This document shows, in pieces, positions 42,767 through 56,260 of a DNA stretch of 64,000 nucleotides (its first letter is position 1; every line of letters begins with the position of its first letter). The position numbers and the translations under genes are program-made. The stretch covers positions 558,001-622,000 of the forward strand of contig NZ_LGKG01000001.1 of the NCBI RefSeq assembly GCF_001294335.1, read 5' to 3'. The notes beneath the pieces are model-generated. The model ran no database searches and had not been told where the DNA came from. It saw only the letters and a list, made by a program, of their open reading frames with translations. Source of the DNA: Streptomyces chattanoogensis (GTDB taxonomy: Bacteria; Actinomycetota; Actinomycetes; Streptomycetales; Streptomycetaceae).

Positions 42767-43570
42767 GTGAGTCAGACCACCAGTCAGAGCCAGAGCCAGA
42801 GCCAGAGTCGGAGTCAGAGCGAGGGGGAGCGGCGGGGTTCGGCCGCTGCCGATGCCAAACCCGCCAACCCCCTTCTGAAGAGCCTCACACCACTGATCGT
42901 GGACGCCGGTATCCCGGTGGCCTCGTATTACGTCCTCAGCGACGGCTTCGGGCTGAGCACGGTGGCGGCACTGGGCTGGAGCAGCGTGGTGCCGGCGCTG
43001 CGCACGGTGTGGGACCTGGTCAAGAACCGGAGTCTCAACGGCCTGGCACTGGTGATCCTGATCGTCAACGTCGTGGGGCTGGCAGTGAGCACGATGGCCG
43101 GCGATGCGCGGCTGATGCTGGCGAAGGACAGCGCCGTGAGCAGCACTGTCGGAATAGCGCTGCTGATCTCCGTACGCATGAAGCGGCCGCTGATGACCGC
43201 GGGCCTCAAGCCGTGGGTGACGAAGGGGAGCGCGGCCGGGAACGCCGCGTGGGACCGGTTGATGGCGGGCTCCGAGCCCTTCCGACGGGCCGAGCGGAGG
43301 TTCTCGGCGATATGGGGGAGCGCGCTGCTGACCGAATGCGTGCTCAAGGTCATCGGCGCCTACACGGTGCCGGTCCACACGATGGTCTGGCTCGGCACCG
43401 TACTGACCGTGGTGGCCATCCTGGTGGCGATGTTCGCCGCGGGGGGAACCTCGGCCGACCCGATGGAAAAGATGGTCAAGGCCGAGATCGAGCGGGCCGC
43501 CGAAGCGACAACTGTCGACGAGACGGAGGTAGTTGCGCCAACTGCCAAAGTGGCCGCGGCCGACAACTGA
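42767..43570 (+). CDS. VC0807-like integral membrane protein
   Basis: A 267-residue protein. The head is an S-Q dipeptide repeat (SQSQSQSQSRSQSEG). Then come about six hydrophobic helices: LIVDAGIPVASYYVLSDGFGLSTVAALGWSSVVPALRTVWDLVKNRSLNGLALVILIVNVVGLAVS, followed by GDARLMLAKDSAVSSTVGIALLISV and TECVLKVIGAYTVP... This layout and the G-D-x-R-x-x-L-x-K-x-S motif match the VC0807 family of uncharacterised membrane proteins. Function unknown. A GTG start follows GGGGGAG. The acidic C-terminus is cytoplasmic. Confidence 0.75.
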   Translation: MSQTTSQSQSQSQSRSQSEGERRGSAAADAKPANPLLKSLTPLIVDAGIPVASYYVLSDGFGLSTVAALGWSSVVPALRTVWDLVKNRSLNGLALVILIVNVVGLAVSTMAGDARLMLAKDSAVSSTVGIALLISVRMKRPLMTAGLKPWVTKGSAAGNAAWDRLMAGSEPFRRAERRFSAIWGSALLTECVLKVIGAYTVPVHTMVWLGTVLTVVAILVAMFAAGGTSADPMEKMVKAEIERAAEATTVDETEVVAPTAKVAAADN

Positions 43571-43610
43571 AGCCGCCGAGCGCCCGGCGGTCAAGGGCCG
43601 GTACGGGGCG

Positions 43611-44840
43611 TCAGCCGCTGGGTGACCGGTGCGCCGGGGACTGCGGGGGTGCCGATGTCCGTCGTCGTAGCGGGTGGGATACGGCAGCCACGGCGAGCGC
43701 GGTCGTCACCAGGAGGGCGCTGACCCAGAGCGGCGCCCGGTAGCCGAGGCCGGCGGTGAGGGGGAGGCCGCCCAGCCAGGGACCGAGGGCGCCGCCCACG
43801 TTGAAGGCGGCGGTGGCGAAGCTGCCGGCCAGGGTGGGTGCCTCCTTCGCCACGTACAGGACCTGGGAGATCAGCGTGGAGCCGACGGCGAAGGAGAGGG
43901 TGCCCTGGAGGAGGACGAGTACGGTCGTCGCCGCCGGGAGCGTGGCCGTGAGGGCGAAGGTGACCCAGCCGAGGAGCAGGGCCGGTCCGCCGGTGGCGAG
44001 GAGGAGAAGGGGCCGGGCGTCGGCGAAGCGGCCGCCGACCGTGACACCCAGGAACGACCCCAGGCCGAAGAGCGCCAGCATGCCGGGCACCCAGGTCGAA
44101 GTGAGCCCGGTGACGGTGGTGATCAGCGGGGCGAGGTAGGTGTAGGCGCAGAAGGTGGCGCCGTTGACCAAGGCGCCGAGGAGCAGGGTCACGACGAGCC
44201 GCGGGTTGCGCAGGGAGCGCAGTTCCGCGCGGGCGGAAGGGGAGGAGGGGCGGGGGCGGCCGTCGGACGGTACGGACCGGAGAATCGCGATCACGGCCGG
44301 TACGGACACGAGGGCCACCGCCCAGAACGCCGAGCGCCAGCCCCACAGCTGACCGAGCCAGGCACCGGCCGGGACGCCGGCGACACAGGCGATGGTGACG
44401 CCGCCGAGCAGTACGGAGGTGGCCCGGCCCTTGGCATCCGGAGCGGCCAGGGCGGTCGCGGTTGCCACGGCCACCGCCAGGAACCCGGCGTTGGCGAGCG
44501 CCGCCACCACCCGCGTGGCCAGCAGGACCGCGAAGCCGGTCGTGACCGCGCCGAGGATATGCACGAGCAGGAAGGTCACCAGGAAGGTCAGCAGCGCGCG
44601 CCGGCGTGACCAGCGCAGGCTCGCGAGGGCCATCAGCGGGGCGCCGATGATCATTCCGACGGCGAACGCAGAGGTCAGCGCGCCCGCGGCGGGGATGGAC
44701 ACGTGCAGGTCGCGCGCGATGTCCGGGACGAGGCCGGACAGCATGAACTCAGAGGTGCCCTGGGCGAAGACTGCCAGGGCCAGCAGATGGACGGTGAAGG
44801 GCACAGCACGGACGGCAGGCACCGCACGGGCGAAAGGCAC
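43611..44840 (-). CDS. MFS efflux transporter, Cmx/CmlR chloramphenicol-exporter type
   Basis: A 409-residue 12-helix MFS pump. It carries FAQGTSEFMLSGLVPDIARDLHVSIPAAGALTSAFAVGMIIGAP, LRWSRRRALL, ATRVVAALANAGFLAVAVATA and GRATSVLLGGVTIACVAGVPAGAWLGQLWGWRSAFWAVALVS, closely following the Cmx/CmlR chloramphenicol exporters of Streptomyces and Rhodococcus. Start is ambiguous: three in-frame GTGs; the one chosen has TTGGAG 7 nt upstream, while one 36 bp inside (VPFTVHLL) matches the shorter family N-terminus. Substrate assignment is by family and not tested. Confidence 0.82.
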   Translation of the reverse strand: MPFARAVPAVRAVPFTVHLLALAVFAQGTSEFMLSGLVPDIARDLHVSIPAAGALTSAFAVGMIIGAPLMALASLRWSRRRALLTFLVTFLLVHILGAVTTGFAVLLATRVVAALANAGFLAVAVATATALAAPDAKGRATSVLLGGVTIACVAGVPAGAWLGQLWGWRSAFWAVALVSVPAVIAILRSVPSDGRPRPSSPSARAELRSLRNPRLVVTLLLGALVNGATFCAYTYLAPLITTVTGLTSTWVPGMLALFGLGSFLGVTVGGRFADARPLLLLATGGPALLLGWVTFALTATLPAATTVLVLLQGTLSFAVGSTLISQVLYVAKEAPTLAGSFATAAFNVGGALGPWLGGLPLTAGLGYRAPLWVSALLVTTALAVAAVSHPLRRRTSAPPQSPAHRSPSG

Positions 44841-44870
44841 AGCGAGACTCCAAGACTCCGCAGCCACGGG

Positions 44871-44956
44871 AGGCGATCGGTGAAGCGATCGGCGAGGTGA
44901 TCGGTGGGATGCGATCAGTCAGGCGATCGGCGAGGTGATCGGTGAGGCGAGCGGTG
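44871..44956. repeat. Degenerate GATCGG repeat array upstream of the efflux gene
   Basis: Seven imperfect 11-14 bp units around the core GGCGATCGGTGA (variants AGGTGATCGGTG, AGCGATCGGCG and others) run directly upstream of the exporter. The rest of the 460-bp gap up to the glutamate dehydrogenase start shows no gene. The array could bind a repressor or be a slippage product. Confidence 0.55.
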
Positions 44957-45228
44957 TTCCGGTGGCAGCGGGCGACGCCGACGGCGCAAACGACCGCACG
45001 GCTTCACGGCCTCATCGGAAGAGGGCGCGGAGCTGTGCGCTTCGGCGCGGCGTTGCGGGGAGACAGGCCACCGGACAACCGGTGGCTAGCGTCTTGAGGA
45101 CTCGGGGCTGGACACGGGCGCACGGTAACGACGGCAGCGGCGCCGTGTCCATGGATTTATGGCATGCAACCAATCCTCACCGGCCGGGGTTCCACTGATG
45201 AACGATTCGGACGGCGCGGGTGGGGTGA

Positions 45229-46677
<1,449 letters not shown>

Positions 46678-46706
46678 GGAGGCTGACCCAACGGCCCGAT
46701 CTGGAT

Positions 46707-46784
46707 GACCACCGACCACCGACTACCGACCACCGCCCCCGACCACCGACGACCGCCCCCGTCCACCGCCCCGCGCCCGCCACC
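46707..46784. repeat. Low-complexity GACCACC/CCGCCCCC repeat
   Basis: Imperfect copies of GACCACC and GACGACCGCCCCC fill the gap between gdhA and the LOG gene. The complementary strand has many G-runs of three to five. Confidence 0.6.
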
Positions 46785-46803
46785 CGATCCGTATCGTGAC
46801 CGT

Positions 46804-47346
46804 ATGAACATCTGCGTTTTCTGCTCCGCCGCCGATCTCGACGACCGTTATGTCACGCCCGCCCGCCAGTTCGCCGAGCTGATCGGCAAGGGCGGCCATG
46901 CGCTGGTCTGGGGCGGCTCGGACACCGGGCTGATGAAGGTCATGGCCGACGGCGTGCGCGGGGCGGGCGGGAAGCTGATCGGGGTCTCGGTGGAGTTCCT
47001 GGCGCACAAGGCCTACGAGGGCGCGGATGAGATGGTCGTCACCAAGGACCTGGCCGAGCGGAAGGCGCAGCTGCTGGCGCGTGCCGATGCCATCGTCATC
47101 ATGGTCGGCGGTACGGGCACGCTGGACGAGGCCACCGAGATACTCGAGCTGCGCAAGCACGGTATGACCGACAAGCCCGTCGTCCTGCTGAACACCGCCG
47201 GTTTCTACGACGGGTTGAAGGAGCAGTTCCTGCGGATGGAGTCGGAGGGGTTCCTGCCCCTTCCGCTCACCGATCTCGTGTTCTTCGCGGAGGACGGCGT
47301 GGGCGCGCTCGCGTACCTGGAGGAGAAGGCGGGCGTACAGGGCTGA
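46804..47346 (+). CDS. LOG-family protein (putative nucleotide phosphoribohydrolase)
   Basis: A 180-residue LOG/TIGR00730-type protein with the Rossmann-like head NICVFCSAADLDDRYVTPARQFAELIGKGGHALVWGGSDTGLMKVMADG and the motif M-V-G-G-T-G-T-L-D-E-A-T. The standard motif is PGGxGTxxE; the leading Pro is Val here, the other active residues are kept. LOG proteins hydrolyse cytokinin riboside 5-prime-monophosphates or other nucleotides. ATG start; an open frame upstream is only repeat DNA. Confidence 0.85.
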   Translation: MNICVFCSAADLDDRYVTPARQFAELIGKGGHALVWGGSDTGLMKVMADGVRGAGGKLIGVSVEFLAHKAYEGADEMVVTKDLAERKAQLLARADAIVIMVGGTGTLDEATEILELRKHGMTDKPVVLLNTAGFYDGLKEQFLRMESEGFLPLPLTDLVFFAEDGVGALAYLEEKAGVQG

Positions 47347-47401
47347 GCGCCCGAGCCCCGCAGCCGGCCCGGTTTGCCCGGCCCTCGTTAGGATCGGCCC
47401 C

Positions 47402-48091
47402 ATGGGTACGCACTTGATCACGGGCGCAGGGTCGGGCATCGGAGCGGCGGTCGCACGGCGGCTCGCGGAGCGCGGGGAGGACCTGTGGCTGCTGGCGCGG
47501 GACGCCGTACGGGCCAAGGAGCTGGCCGGGCAGTTCCCCGGTGCCCGCACGCTCGTCGGTGACCTCACCAACCCCGAGAAGCTCGCCTGGGCCTTCGGCC
47601 ACCAGCCGCTCCCGGACCGTATCGACTCCCTCCAGCACATCGCGGGCGTCGTGGAGCTGGGCGCGGTCGGCGACCTTCCGCCCAAGGCCTGGCAGCGTCA
47701 GCTCGCGGTCAACCTCGTCGCGCCCGCCGAGATCACCCGGCTGCTGCTGCCGATGGTGCGGATCGCCAAGGGGCATGTCGTCTTCGTCAACTCCGGTGCC
47801 GGGCTGAATGCGCATGCCCAGTGGGGCGGGTACGCGGCGAGCAAGCACGGCCTCAAGGCGCTGGCCGACTCGCTGCGCGCGGAGGAGCACGGCAACGGCG
47901 TGCGGGTGACCTCGGTCTATCCGGGTCGTACGGCGACGCCGATGCAGGGGAGCGTCCACCAGCAGGAGGGCAAGGAGTACGACCCGTCCCGGTGGATCGA
48001 CCCGGAGTCGGTGGCGACGACCATCCTTACCGCCATCGACCTGCCGCGGGATGCGGAGATCAACGATGTGACGGTGCGGCCGGGGCGCTGA
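47402..48091 (+). CDS. Short-chain dehydrogenase/reductase
   Basis: A 229-residue classical SDR. The cofactor motif is TGAGSGIGAAVARRLAERG (TGxxxGIG), followed by GDLTNPE, the NxxG-like HIAGVVELG, catalytic Ser in VVFVNSGAGLNAH and Y-x-x-x-K in YAASKHGLKALADSLRAEE, and PGRTATPM for the tail. Family members of this type reduce carbonyls with NAD(P)H. The substrate is not readable. It sits alone between the LOG gene and the MarR regulator, both on the same strand. Confidence 0.88.
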   Translation: MGTHLITGAGSGIGAAVARRLAERGEDLWLLARDAVRAKELAGQFPGARTLVGDLTNPEKLAWAFGHQPLPDRIDSLQHIAGVVELGAVGDLPPKAWQRQLAVNLVAPAEITRLLLPMVRIAKGHVVFVNSGAGLNAHAQWGGYAASKHGLKALADSLRAEEHGNGVRVTSVYPGRTATPMQGSVHQQEGKEYDPSRWIDPESVATTILTAIDLPRDAEINDVTVRPGR

Positions 48092-48158
48092 GCCCCGCGG
48101 GGCCGGTCCCGGCGGCCGGCCCCGTCGCTTTCCGCGCGCGGCGACGTACGCTGCATGG

Positions 48159-48599
48159 GTGACCGAAGAAGCGAAGGCGACCGCGGCGGCGGGGTGCGGG
48201 TTCCGGGAGATCCGGGGGCTCGTGACGGAGCTGAGCCGCCGGCTGGACGCCCATCAGCGCAGCCGGATCGCCGAGCTCGATCTGACGCCGACGCAGGCGA
48301 AGGCGCTGGAGGAGCTCGGTGAACCGAGGACCGCGCGGGAGCTGGCCGGGGTGCTGTGCTGTGAGCCTCCCAATGTCACCTATGTCATCTCCAAGCTGGA
48401 GAAACAGGGCATGGTGGAGCGCCGGCCGCATCCGCTGGACGGGCGGGCCAAGCAGCTCGTACTGACCGAGGCGGGGCGGGAGTTGCGGCTGGATCTGCTG
48501 CGGCGGATGGGTACGGAGTCGCCGCTCGATCATCTTTCGCACGAGGAGCGCGCCGCGCTGCGCGATGACCTGCTGAAGGCGTTGGGGCGGGGCGAGTGA
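48159..48599 (+). CDS. MarR-family transcriptional regulator
   Basis: A 146-residue MarR-type winged-helix regulator: FREIRGLVTELSRRLDAHQRSRIAELDLTPTQAKALEELGEPRTARELAGVLCCEPPNVTYVISKLEKQGMVERRPHPLDGRAKQLVLTEAGREL. The wing carries DGRAKQL. GTG start. A strong terminator follows, then the divergent-looking operator and the DHA2 pump, so it probably controls that pump although the two are separately transcribed. Two adjacent cysteines (VLCCEPP) in the recognition region could act as a redox or ligand switch. Confidence 0.9.
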   Translation: MTEEAKATAAAGCGFREIRGLVTELSRRLDAHQRSRIAELDLTPTQAKALEELGEPRTARELAGVLCCEPPNVTYVISKLEKQGMVERRPHPLDGRAKQLVLTEAGRELRLDLLRRMGTESPLDHLSHEERAALRDDLLKALGRGE

Positions 48600-48627
48600 C
48601 CCGCCGACGGTGACGGTGTGACCGACG

Positions 48628-48660
48628 GAGGCCCTGGGGGTGCGCCCCGGGGCCTCTTTC
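48628..48660 (+). terminator. Terminator after the MarR gene
   Basis: GAGGCCC and GGGCCTC arms, strengthened by GGGG/CCCC inside, followed by TTTC. It lies 29 bp after the MarR stop and separates it from the efflux gene. Confidence 0.65.
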
Positions 48661-48685
48661 GTATGGGTTCCTTTCGTATGGGTTC
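48656..48685. repeat. Perfect 15-bp tandem duplication
   Basis: CTTTCGTATGGGTTC occurs twice head-to-tail between the MarR terminator and the efflux-pump operator. Confidence 0.75.
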
Positions 48686-48690
48686 AGTAA

Positions 48691-48737
48691 AGTTATAGCT
48701 GTAATTATTGCGGGCGGAGATAGCTACAGCTTTAACT
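48691..48737. promoter_or_regulatory. Candidate MarR operator upstream of the DHA2 pump
   Basis: AT-rich inverted repeat: left arm AGTTATAGCTGTAATTAT (48691-48708) and right arm ATAGCTACAGCTTTAACT (48720-48737) match at 15 of 18 positions as reverse complements. It ends just before the pump ATG at 48744, and its base composition stands out from the GC-rich surroundings. The MarR gene upstream is the natural candidate binder. Confidence 0.6.
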
Positions 48738-48743
48738 AAATAC

Positions 48744-50156
48744 ATGATCACCAAGACGGCGGCCGCGCGCACGGCGGCGACCCAGGCGCACCCCTCCCGA
48801 CCGGCCCGCGAAACGCCCCGCGGCGGACTCCAACTCCTCGTCCTGGCCCTCGGGTTCGTGATGGCGAGCCTGGACACCGGCATCATGAACGTCGCCTCGC
48901 ACGACCTGGGCGCCCGCCTCGGCCTGTCCATGTCGGACCTGACCTGGGTCGTCGACGGCTATGTGCTGGCCTTCGCGGCGCTGCTGCTGCTCGCCGGGTC
49001 GCTGGCCAAGCGGTTCGGGGCCCGGCGGATCTATCTCGTCGGGCTCGCGGCGTTCACCGCCGCGTCCCTGCTGGGCGCCGCCGCGCCCAACGGTGCCGTC
49101 CTGGTGGCGGCCCGCTTCGCCCAGGGGGTGGGTGCGGCGCTCTTCATGCCCAGCTCGCTGTCCCTGCTGATGAACGCTTTCCCCGAGCCGGCCCGCCGGG
49201 CGAAGATCCTGGGCATCTGGTCGGCGATCGTCTCGACGTCCATCGGGCTGGCCCCCTCCATCGGCGGCCTCCTGGTCGGCACCCTCGGCTGGCGCAGCAT
49301 CTTCCTGGTCAACCTGCCCATCGGCATCGTCGCGCTGCTGCTCACCCCGCGGGTGATCGCGGCCGTACCGGGACGCCGCTCCGCGCTGGGCGCCGGCGGA
49401 CACGTCCTGGGGCTGCTGGCGCTCGGCTCGCTCAGCTACGGGCTCATCGAGGGGCCCGAGCGGGGCTGGACCTCGGTCTGGGTGCTGGCGGCGTTCGCGG
49501 TAGCGGTGCTGGCCGCGGCCGGATTCGCCGTACGGGAACGGGCCGCACGGACCCCGATCCTGCCGGTCGCACTCTTCGCGGACGGGCGCTTCGCCGCCGC
49601 CAACGCCATCGGCTTCCTCTTCAACTTCGCCTTCTACGGGGCGCTGTTCGTCCTCGGCCTGTTCCTCCAGACGGCCCGGGGCGCCGACCCGGTCACGGCC
49701 GGGGCGCAGATGCTGCCGGCCGTCCTGGTCATCCCGCTCGGCAACATGCTCTACGCCCGCTTCGGGCTGCGCATCGGCAACCGGACGGCGCTCGCCGCCT
49801 CCCTGGCGGTCTCCGCCGCGGGGTACACGGTGCTGTTCCTGGTCCTCTCGCCCGGTCTGCCGTACTGGGCGCTCGCGGTGGTCCTGGCCCTCACCAACAT
49901 CGGCAGCGGCATCAGCTCCCCGGCGATGACCGGCGCCCTGATGGCTGCCGCCGGCCGGGAACACGCCGATATCGCCAGTGCGACGCTGAACGCCAACCGC
50001 CAGGTCGGCTCGCTGGTCGGCATCGCCGGTATGGGTGCGGTGCTCACCGGGGCGGGCGGCGGCTATCGGGGCGCGACCGTCGCCTTCGCGCTGACGGCGG
50101 TCGCGCTGGGGGCCGCGGCGGTCGTGGGGTGGCTGGGCGTACGAGAGCGGGGCTGA
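48744..50156 (+). CDS. DHA2-family (14-helix) MFS efflux pump
   Basis: A 470-residue MFS transporter of the EmrB/QacA DHA2 type, with 14 hydrophobic helices. Landmarks: LALGFVMASLDTGIMNVASHDLGARLGLSMSDLTWVVDGYVLAFAALLLLAGSLAKRFGARR (motifs D1 and A), GVGAALFMPSSLSLL (motif C region) and WRSIFLVNLPIGIVALLL. It exports drugs or metabolites by proton antiport. ATG chosen because the longer frame starts within the operator. The MarR regulator precedes. Confidence 0.9.
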   Translation: MITKTAAARTAATQAHPSRPARETPRGGLQLLVLALGFVMASLDTGIMNVASHDLGARLGLSMSDLTWVVDGYVLAFAALLLLAGSLAKRFGARRIYLVGLAAFTAASLLGAAAPNGAVLVAARFAQGVGAALFMPSSLSLLMNAFPEPARRAKILGIWSAIVSTSIGLAPSIGGLLVGTLGWRSIFLVNLPIGIVALLLTPRVIAAVPGRRSALGAGGHVLGLLALGSLSYGLIEGPERGWTSVWVLAAFAVAVLAAAGFAVRERAARTPILPVALFADGRFAAANAIGFLFNFAFYGALFVLGLFLQTARGADPVTAGAQMLPAVLVIPLGNMLYARFGLRIGNRTALAASLAVSAAGYTVLFLVLSPGLPYWALAVVLALTNIGSGISSPAMTGALMAAAGREHADIASATLNANRQVGSLVGIAGMGAVLTGAGGGYRGATVAFALTAVALGAAAVVGWLGVRERG

Positions 50157-50277
50157 GCGCCCGGCGGCGTACGGGGCGGGGGCGGGTCGCCCGGCGGCGC
50201 ACCGGACCGCCTGGGAGCAGCACCCCGCCCCACCCGCCCCTCCTCACCCACCCCGCCCCGCCGCATACCCTCTCTGG

Positions 50278-53539
<3,262 letters not shown>

Positions 53540-53695
53540 GAAATCACCCCACTGGCGCATACCAGATCCCGCCGGGATGCCAGGTCGCATTCGGGCAACC
53601 GCTGCCGATCGCTGCCCGTTGCGGCCTTAGGCGGCCTACTGTTGAGGTGTGCGCCTGCCGTGGCGCGGGCACAGCCGGCTGTGAGAGGGATCGGA

Positions 53696-55803
53696 ATGAA
53701 ACCGACCGACAGCGCCGCTCCGGCGTCGCGGCTCCAGCGGTTCGTCGTGCCCGCGCTGCCCGCGGGCATCCTCGTCGTGGCGGGCCTCGCGCTCGCCGCG
53801 GGCGTCATCAGTACCCTCGGCGACGGTGATGCGCTGTTCCCGGGAGGATCCGTCGGCTGGTCGCTGGCGATCCTCACCGGCATCATCGTCGGCCACCTGG
53901 TCGCCCTCGGCCGGGACCGCTGGTGGGGCGGCACCGGCTCCGGCGCCGCCCTCGCCCTTGCCGTGCTGCTCCTGTACGGCTGGGTGCCCGCCACCCTCGT
54001 CAGCCTCGCGGTCGTCGTCCTGGTGGGCGCCGCCCGCCGGCACCGCTGGCGGCAGGCCGTGCTGCACGGCGCCGTGGACATCCTCGGCATCGGCGCCGCC
54101 GCGCTCGGCCTGGCCGTGTTCGGCATCGACGCCACCGTCCGCCGCCCCTGGACCCCGAGGCATGGAACCTGAGCGTCCTGCCCGAAGTGCTCACCGCGGC
54201 CGGGGTCTACCTCCTCGTCAGCCGCGCCCTGCTCTGGTTCACGCTGGCGCCGCGCACCGGCGGGCTGCCCACCGTCGCCCGAACGGCCGTAGTGCGCCAG
54301 GTCCTCGTCGGCATCGCGCTGCTCGGCATCTCCCCGCTGATCGCCGTCTGCGCCGTCCACGCACCGCTGCTGCTGCCGCTCTTCGCCGTACCGCTGATCG
54401 CCCTGGACTCCACCCTGTGGATCGCCCGCGCCCGCGCCGAGGAACAGCTGCGCGACCCGCTCACCAAACTGCCCAACCGCCAGTGGCTCCTGGAGCGCAC
54501 CTGGTCCGCGCTGGACGACGCCGAGCGCATCGGTGCCCGCTCCGCCCTCGTCCTGATCGACCTGGACCGCTTCCGCTCCGTCAACGACACCCTCGGCCAC
54601 CTCGCCGGCGACCGCCTGCTCCTGCAGATCGCCGACCGGCTGCGGCACGCCCTGCCCCGCGGCTCCGAGGCGGCCCGGCTCGGCGGCGACGAATTCGCCG
54701 TCCTCCTGCCCACCACCGACTCCCTCACCAGCTCCCAGCGCGTGGCCCGCCATCTCGTGGCCGCCCTGGGGTCCCCGCTGGACCTCGACGGCCTGACCCT
54801 CGTCCTGGAAGCCAGCGCGGGGGTCGCCGTCTTCCCCGACCACGCCCTGGACGCCGAAGGGCTGCTGCGCCGCGCCGACGTGGCGATGTACCAGGCCAAG
54901 CGGGACCGCAGCGGCGTCGAGCTGTACGAGGCCAAGCGGGACGGCAACACCCCCGACCGGCTCGGCCTGTTGGGTGATCTGCGCCGCGCCCTGGACGCCG
55001 GCGACGTCGAGCTGCACTACCAGCCCAAGGTCGGCTTCGACGGGCATGTCGCCGGGCTGGAGGCACTGGTCCGCTGGGTACACCCGGACCGCGGCAGAGT
55101 CCCGCCGGACGAATTCATCGCCATCGCCGAGTCCTCCGGGCTGATGCCCCGGCTGACGGAGTACGTCCTGGAGACGGCCCTCGCCCAGGTGGCGCGCTGG
55201 CGCGCGATGGGCCTCGAGGTGCCGGTCGCGGTCAATGTCTCCCCGCGCGATGTGCACTCCCCGGGCTTCGCCGGGGCGGTCGCCGCCCGGCTGGCCCGAC
55301 ATCGCGTCCCACCGGGTGCGCTCCAGCTGGAGATAACCGAACATGTCCTCCTGGAGGACCCGCAGCGCGCCGCCGACACCCTCGCCGGCCTCACCGCCCA
55401 CGGCGTGAAGATGTCTCTGGACGACTTCGGCACCGGCTACTCCTCCCTCGTCCATCTGCGGCGCCTCCCGGTCAGCGAGCTCAAGATCGACCGCTCGTTC
55501 GTGGCCCGGCTGGCCGTCGACACCGAGGACGCCGAGATCGTCCGCTGCACCCTCGACCTCGCCCATTCCCTCGGCCTCCTGGTCGTCGCCGAGGGCGTCG
55601 AGGACGACGAGACCTGGGAGCGGCTGCGGGACCTGGGCTGTGACGCCGTACAGGGCTGGCTGGTGGCCGCCGCGATGCCACCGGACGAAACCACGGCGTG
55701 GCTACGGGCCCGCGGCGAGCGCGGCTGGCAGCGCGAATCGGAGACGGCCGCCCTGGCGGCGGAGAAGGCAGCACAAAGCCCTTCGGGACAGGTCCTGAAC
55801 TGA
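53696..55803 (+). pseudogene. rmdB: Membrane GGDEF/EAL c-di-GMP enzyme (RmdB-like) split by a 1-nt frameshift
   Basis: Two frames join into a 702-residue protein if one C is added to the C4 run at 54153-54156; otherwise the first frame stops after 158 residues. The N-terminal part has about five membrane helices, and after the junction (W-N-L-S-V-L-P-E-V-L) come further helices, then a GGDEF domain with intact GGDEF (about residues 330-334 after correction) and an EAL domain with E-A-L at 456-458, DFGTGYSSL and AEGVED. In Streptomyces coelicolor the orthologue by position (from memory, SCO5495) is RmdB, a c-di-GMP phosphodiesterase in development. A sequencing error is quite possible; if real, the gene is broken. 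Confidence 0.8.
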
Positions 55804-56260
55804 CGACCCGGCCATCGGCCGTCCCGTGTCCCCGCTCCGAAGAAACCTCGCAGGAACAGCCTGAGCAGGAACAGCCTGAGCAGGACCAGCCTCCGCAGGA
55901 CCCGGCCGATGGGTCCGCCGACCCCGGCACCACGGACGCCGGGTCCGACGGGTCCGACGACCCCACCGAGGCCGGCCCACCGGCGGCCGAGCCCGGCCCT
56001 CCGGCGGCCGAGCCCGGCCCTCCGGCGCCCGAGGGCGCCTAGGCCCCGTACGGGCGCGCCCATGCTTTCCGCACCGCCGCACGTAATGCGTTTCGGACCG
56101 CTCTCCCGCACGCCATAGGATTGGGCCGGAAAACGTTCACAGGAGTAAGCGGAGCAGCGGAGCACGGGAGCAGTCGCCCGGACGTTCCGCCACTCCACGC
56201 GGAACACTCCTGGAACGCTCCGCCCGGAACACTCCGCCCAGAACACCAGAGGATCGCTGC
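55804..56260 (+). other. Region between rmdB and gatC with repeats and a coding-like acidic frame
   Basis: The frame open to 56042 on the + strand shows coding-like GC-rich third positions and encodes an acidic tail with 5-residue QEQPE repeats (15-bp DNA units, about 55850-55903) and PPAAEPG repeats (18-bp units, about 55974-56035). It has no good start of its own and overlaps the end of rmdB, so it may be the natural C-terminus of RmdB after another shift, or just repeats. The remainder up to gatC shows CGGAACACTCC-like repeats (56195-56240) and no gene. Confidence 0.35.

Noticed and set aside
44935..45198. Small plus-strand ORF ahead of gdhA
   Set aside because: No ribosome site, no recognisable pattern, and it begins in the GATCGG repeat array.
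55437..56246. Minus-strand frame with Leu/Arg repeats opposite the rmdB end
   Set aside because: The repeats reflect the DNA repeats of the other strand and the gene start is absent.
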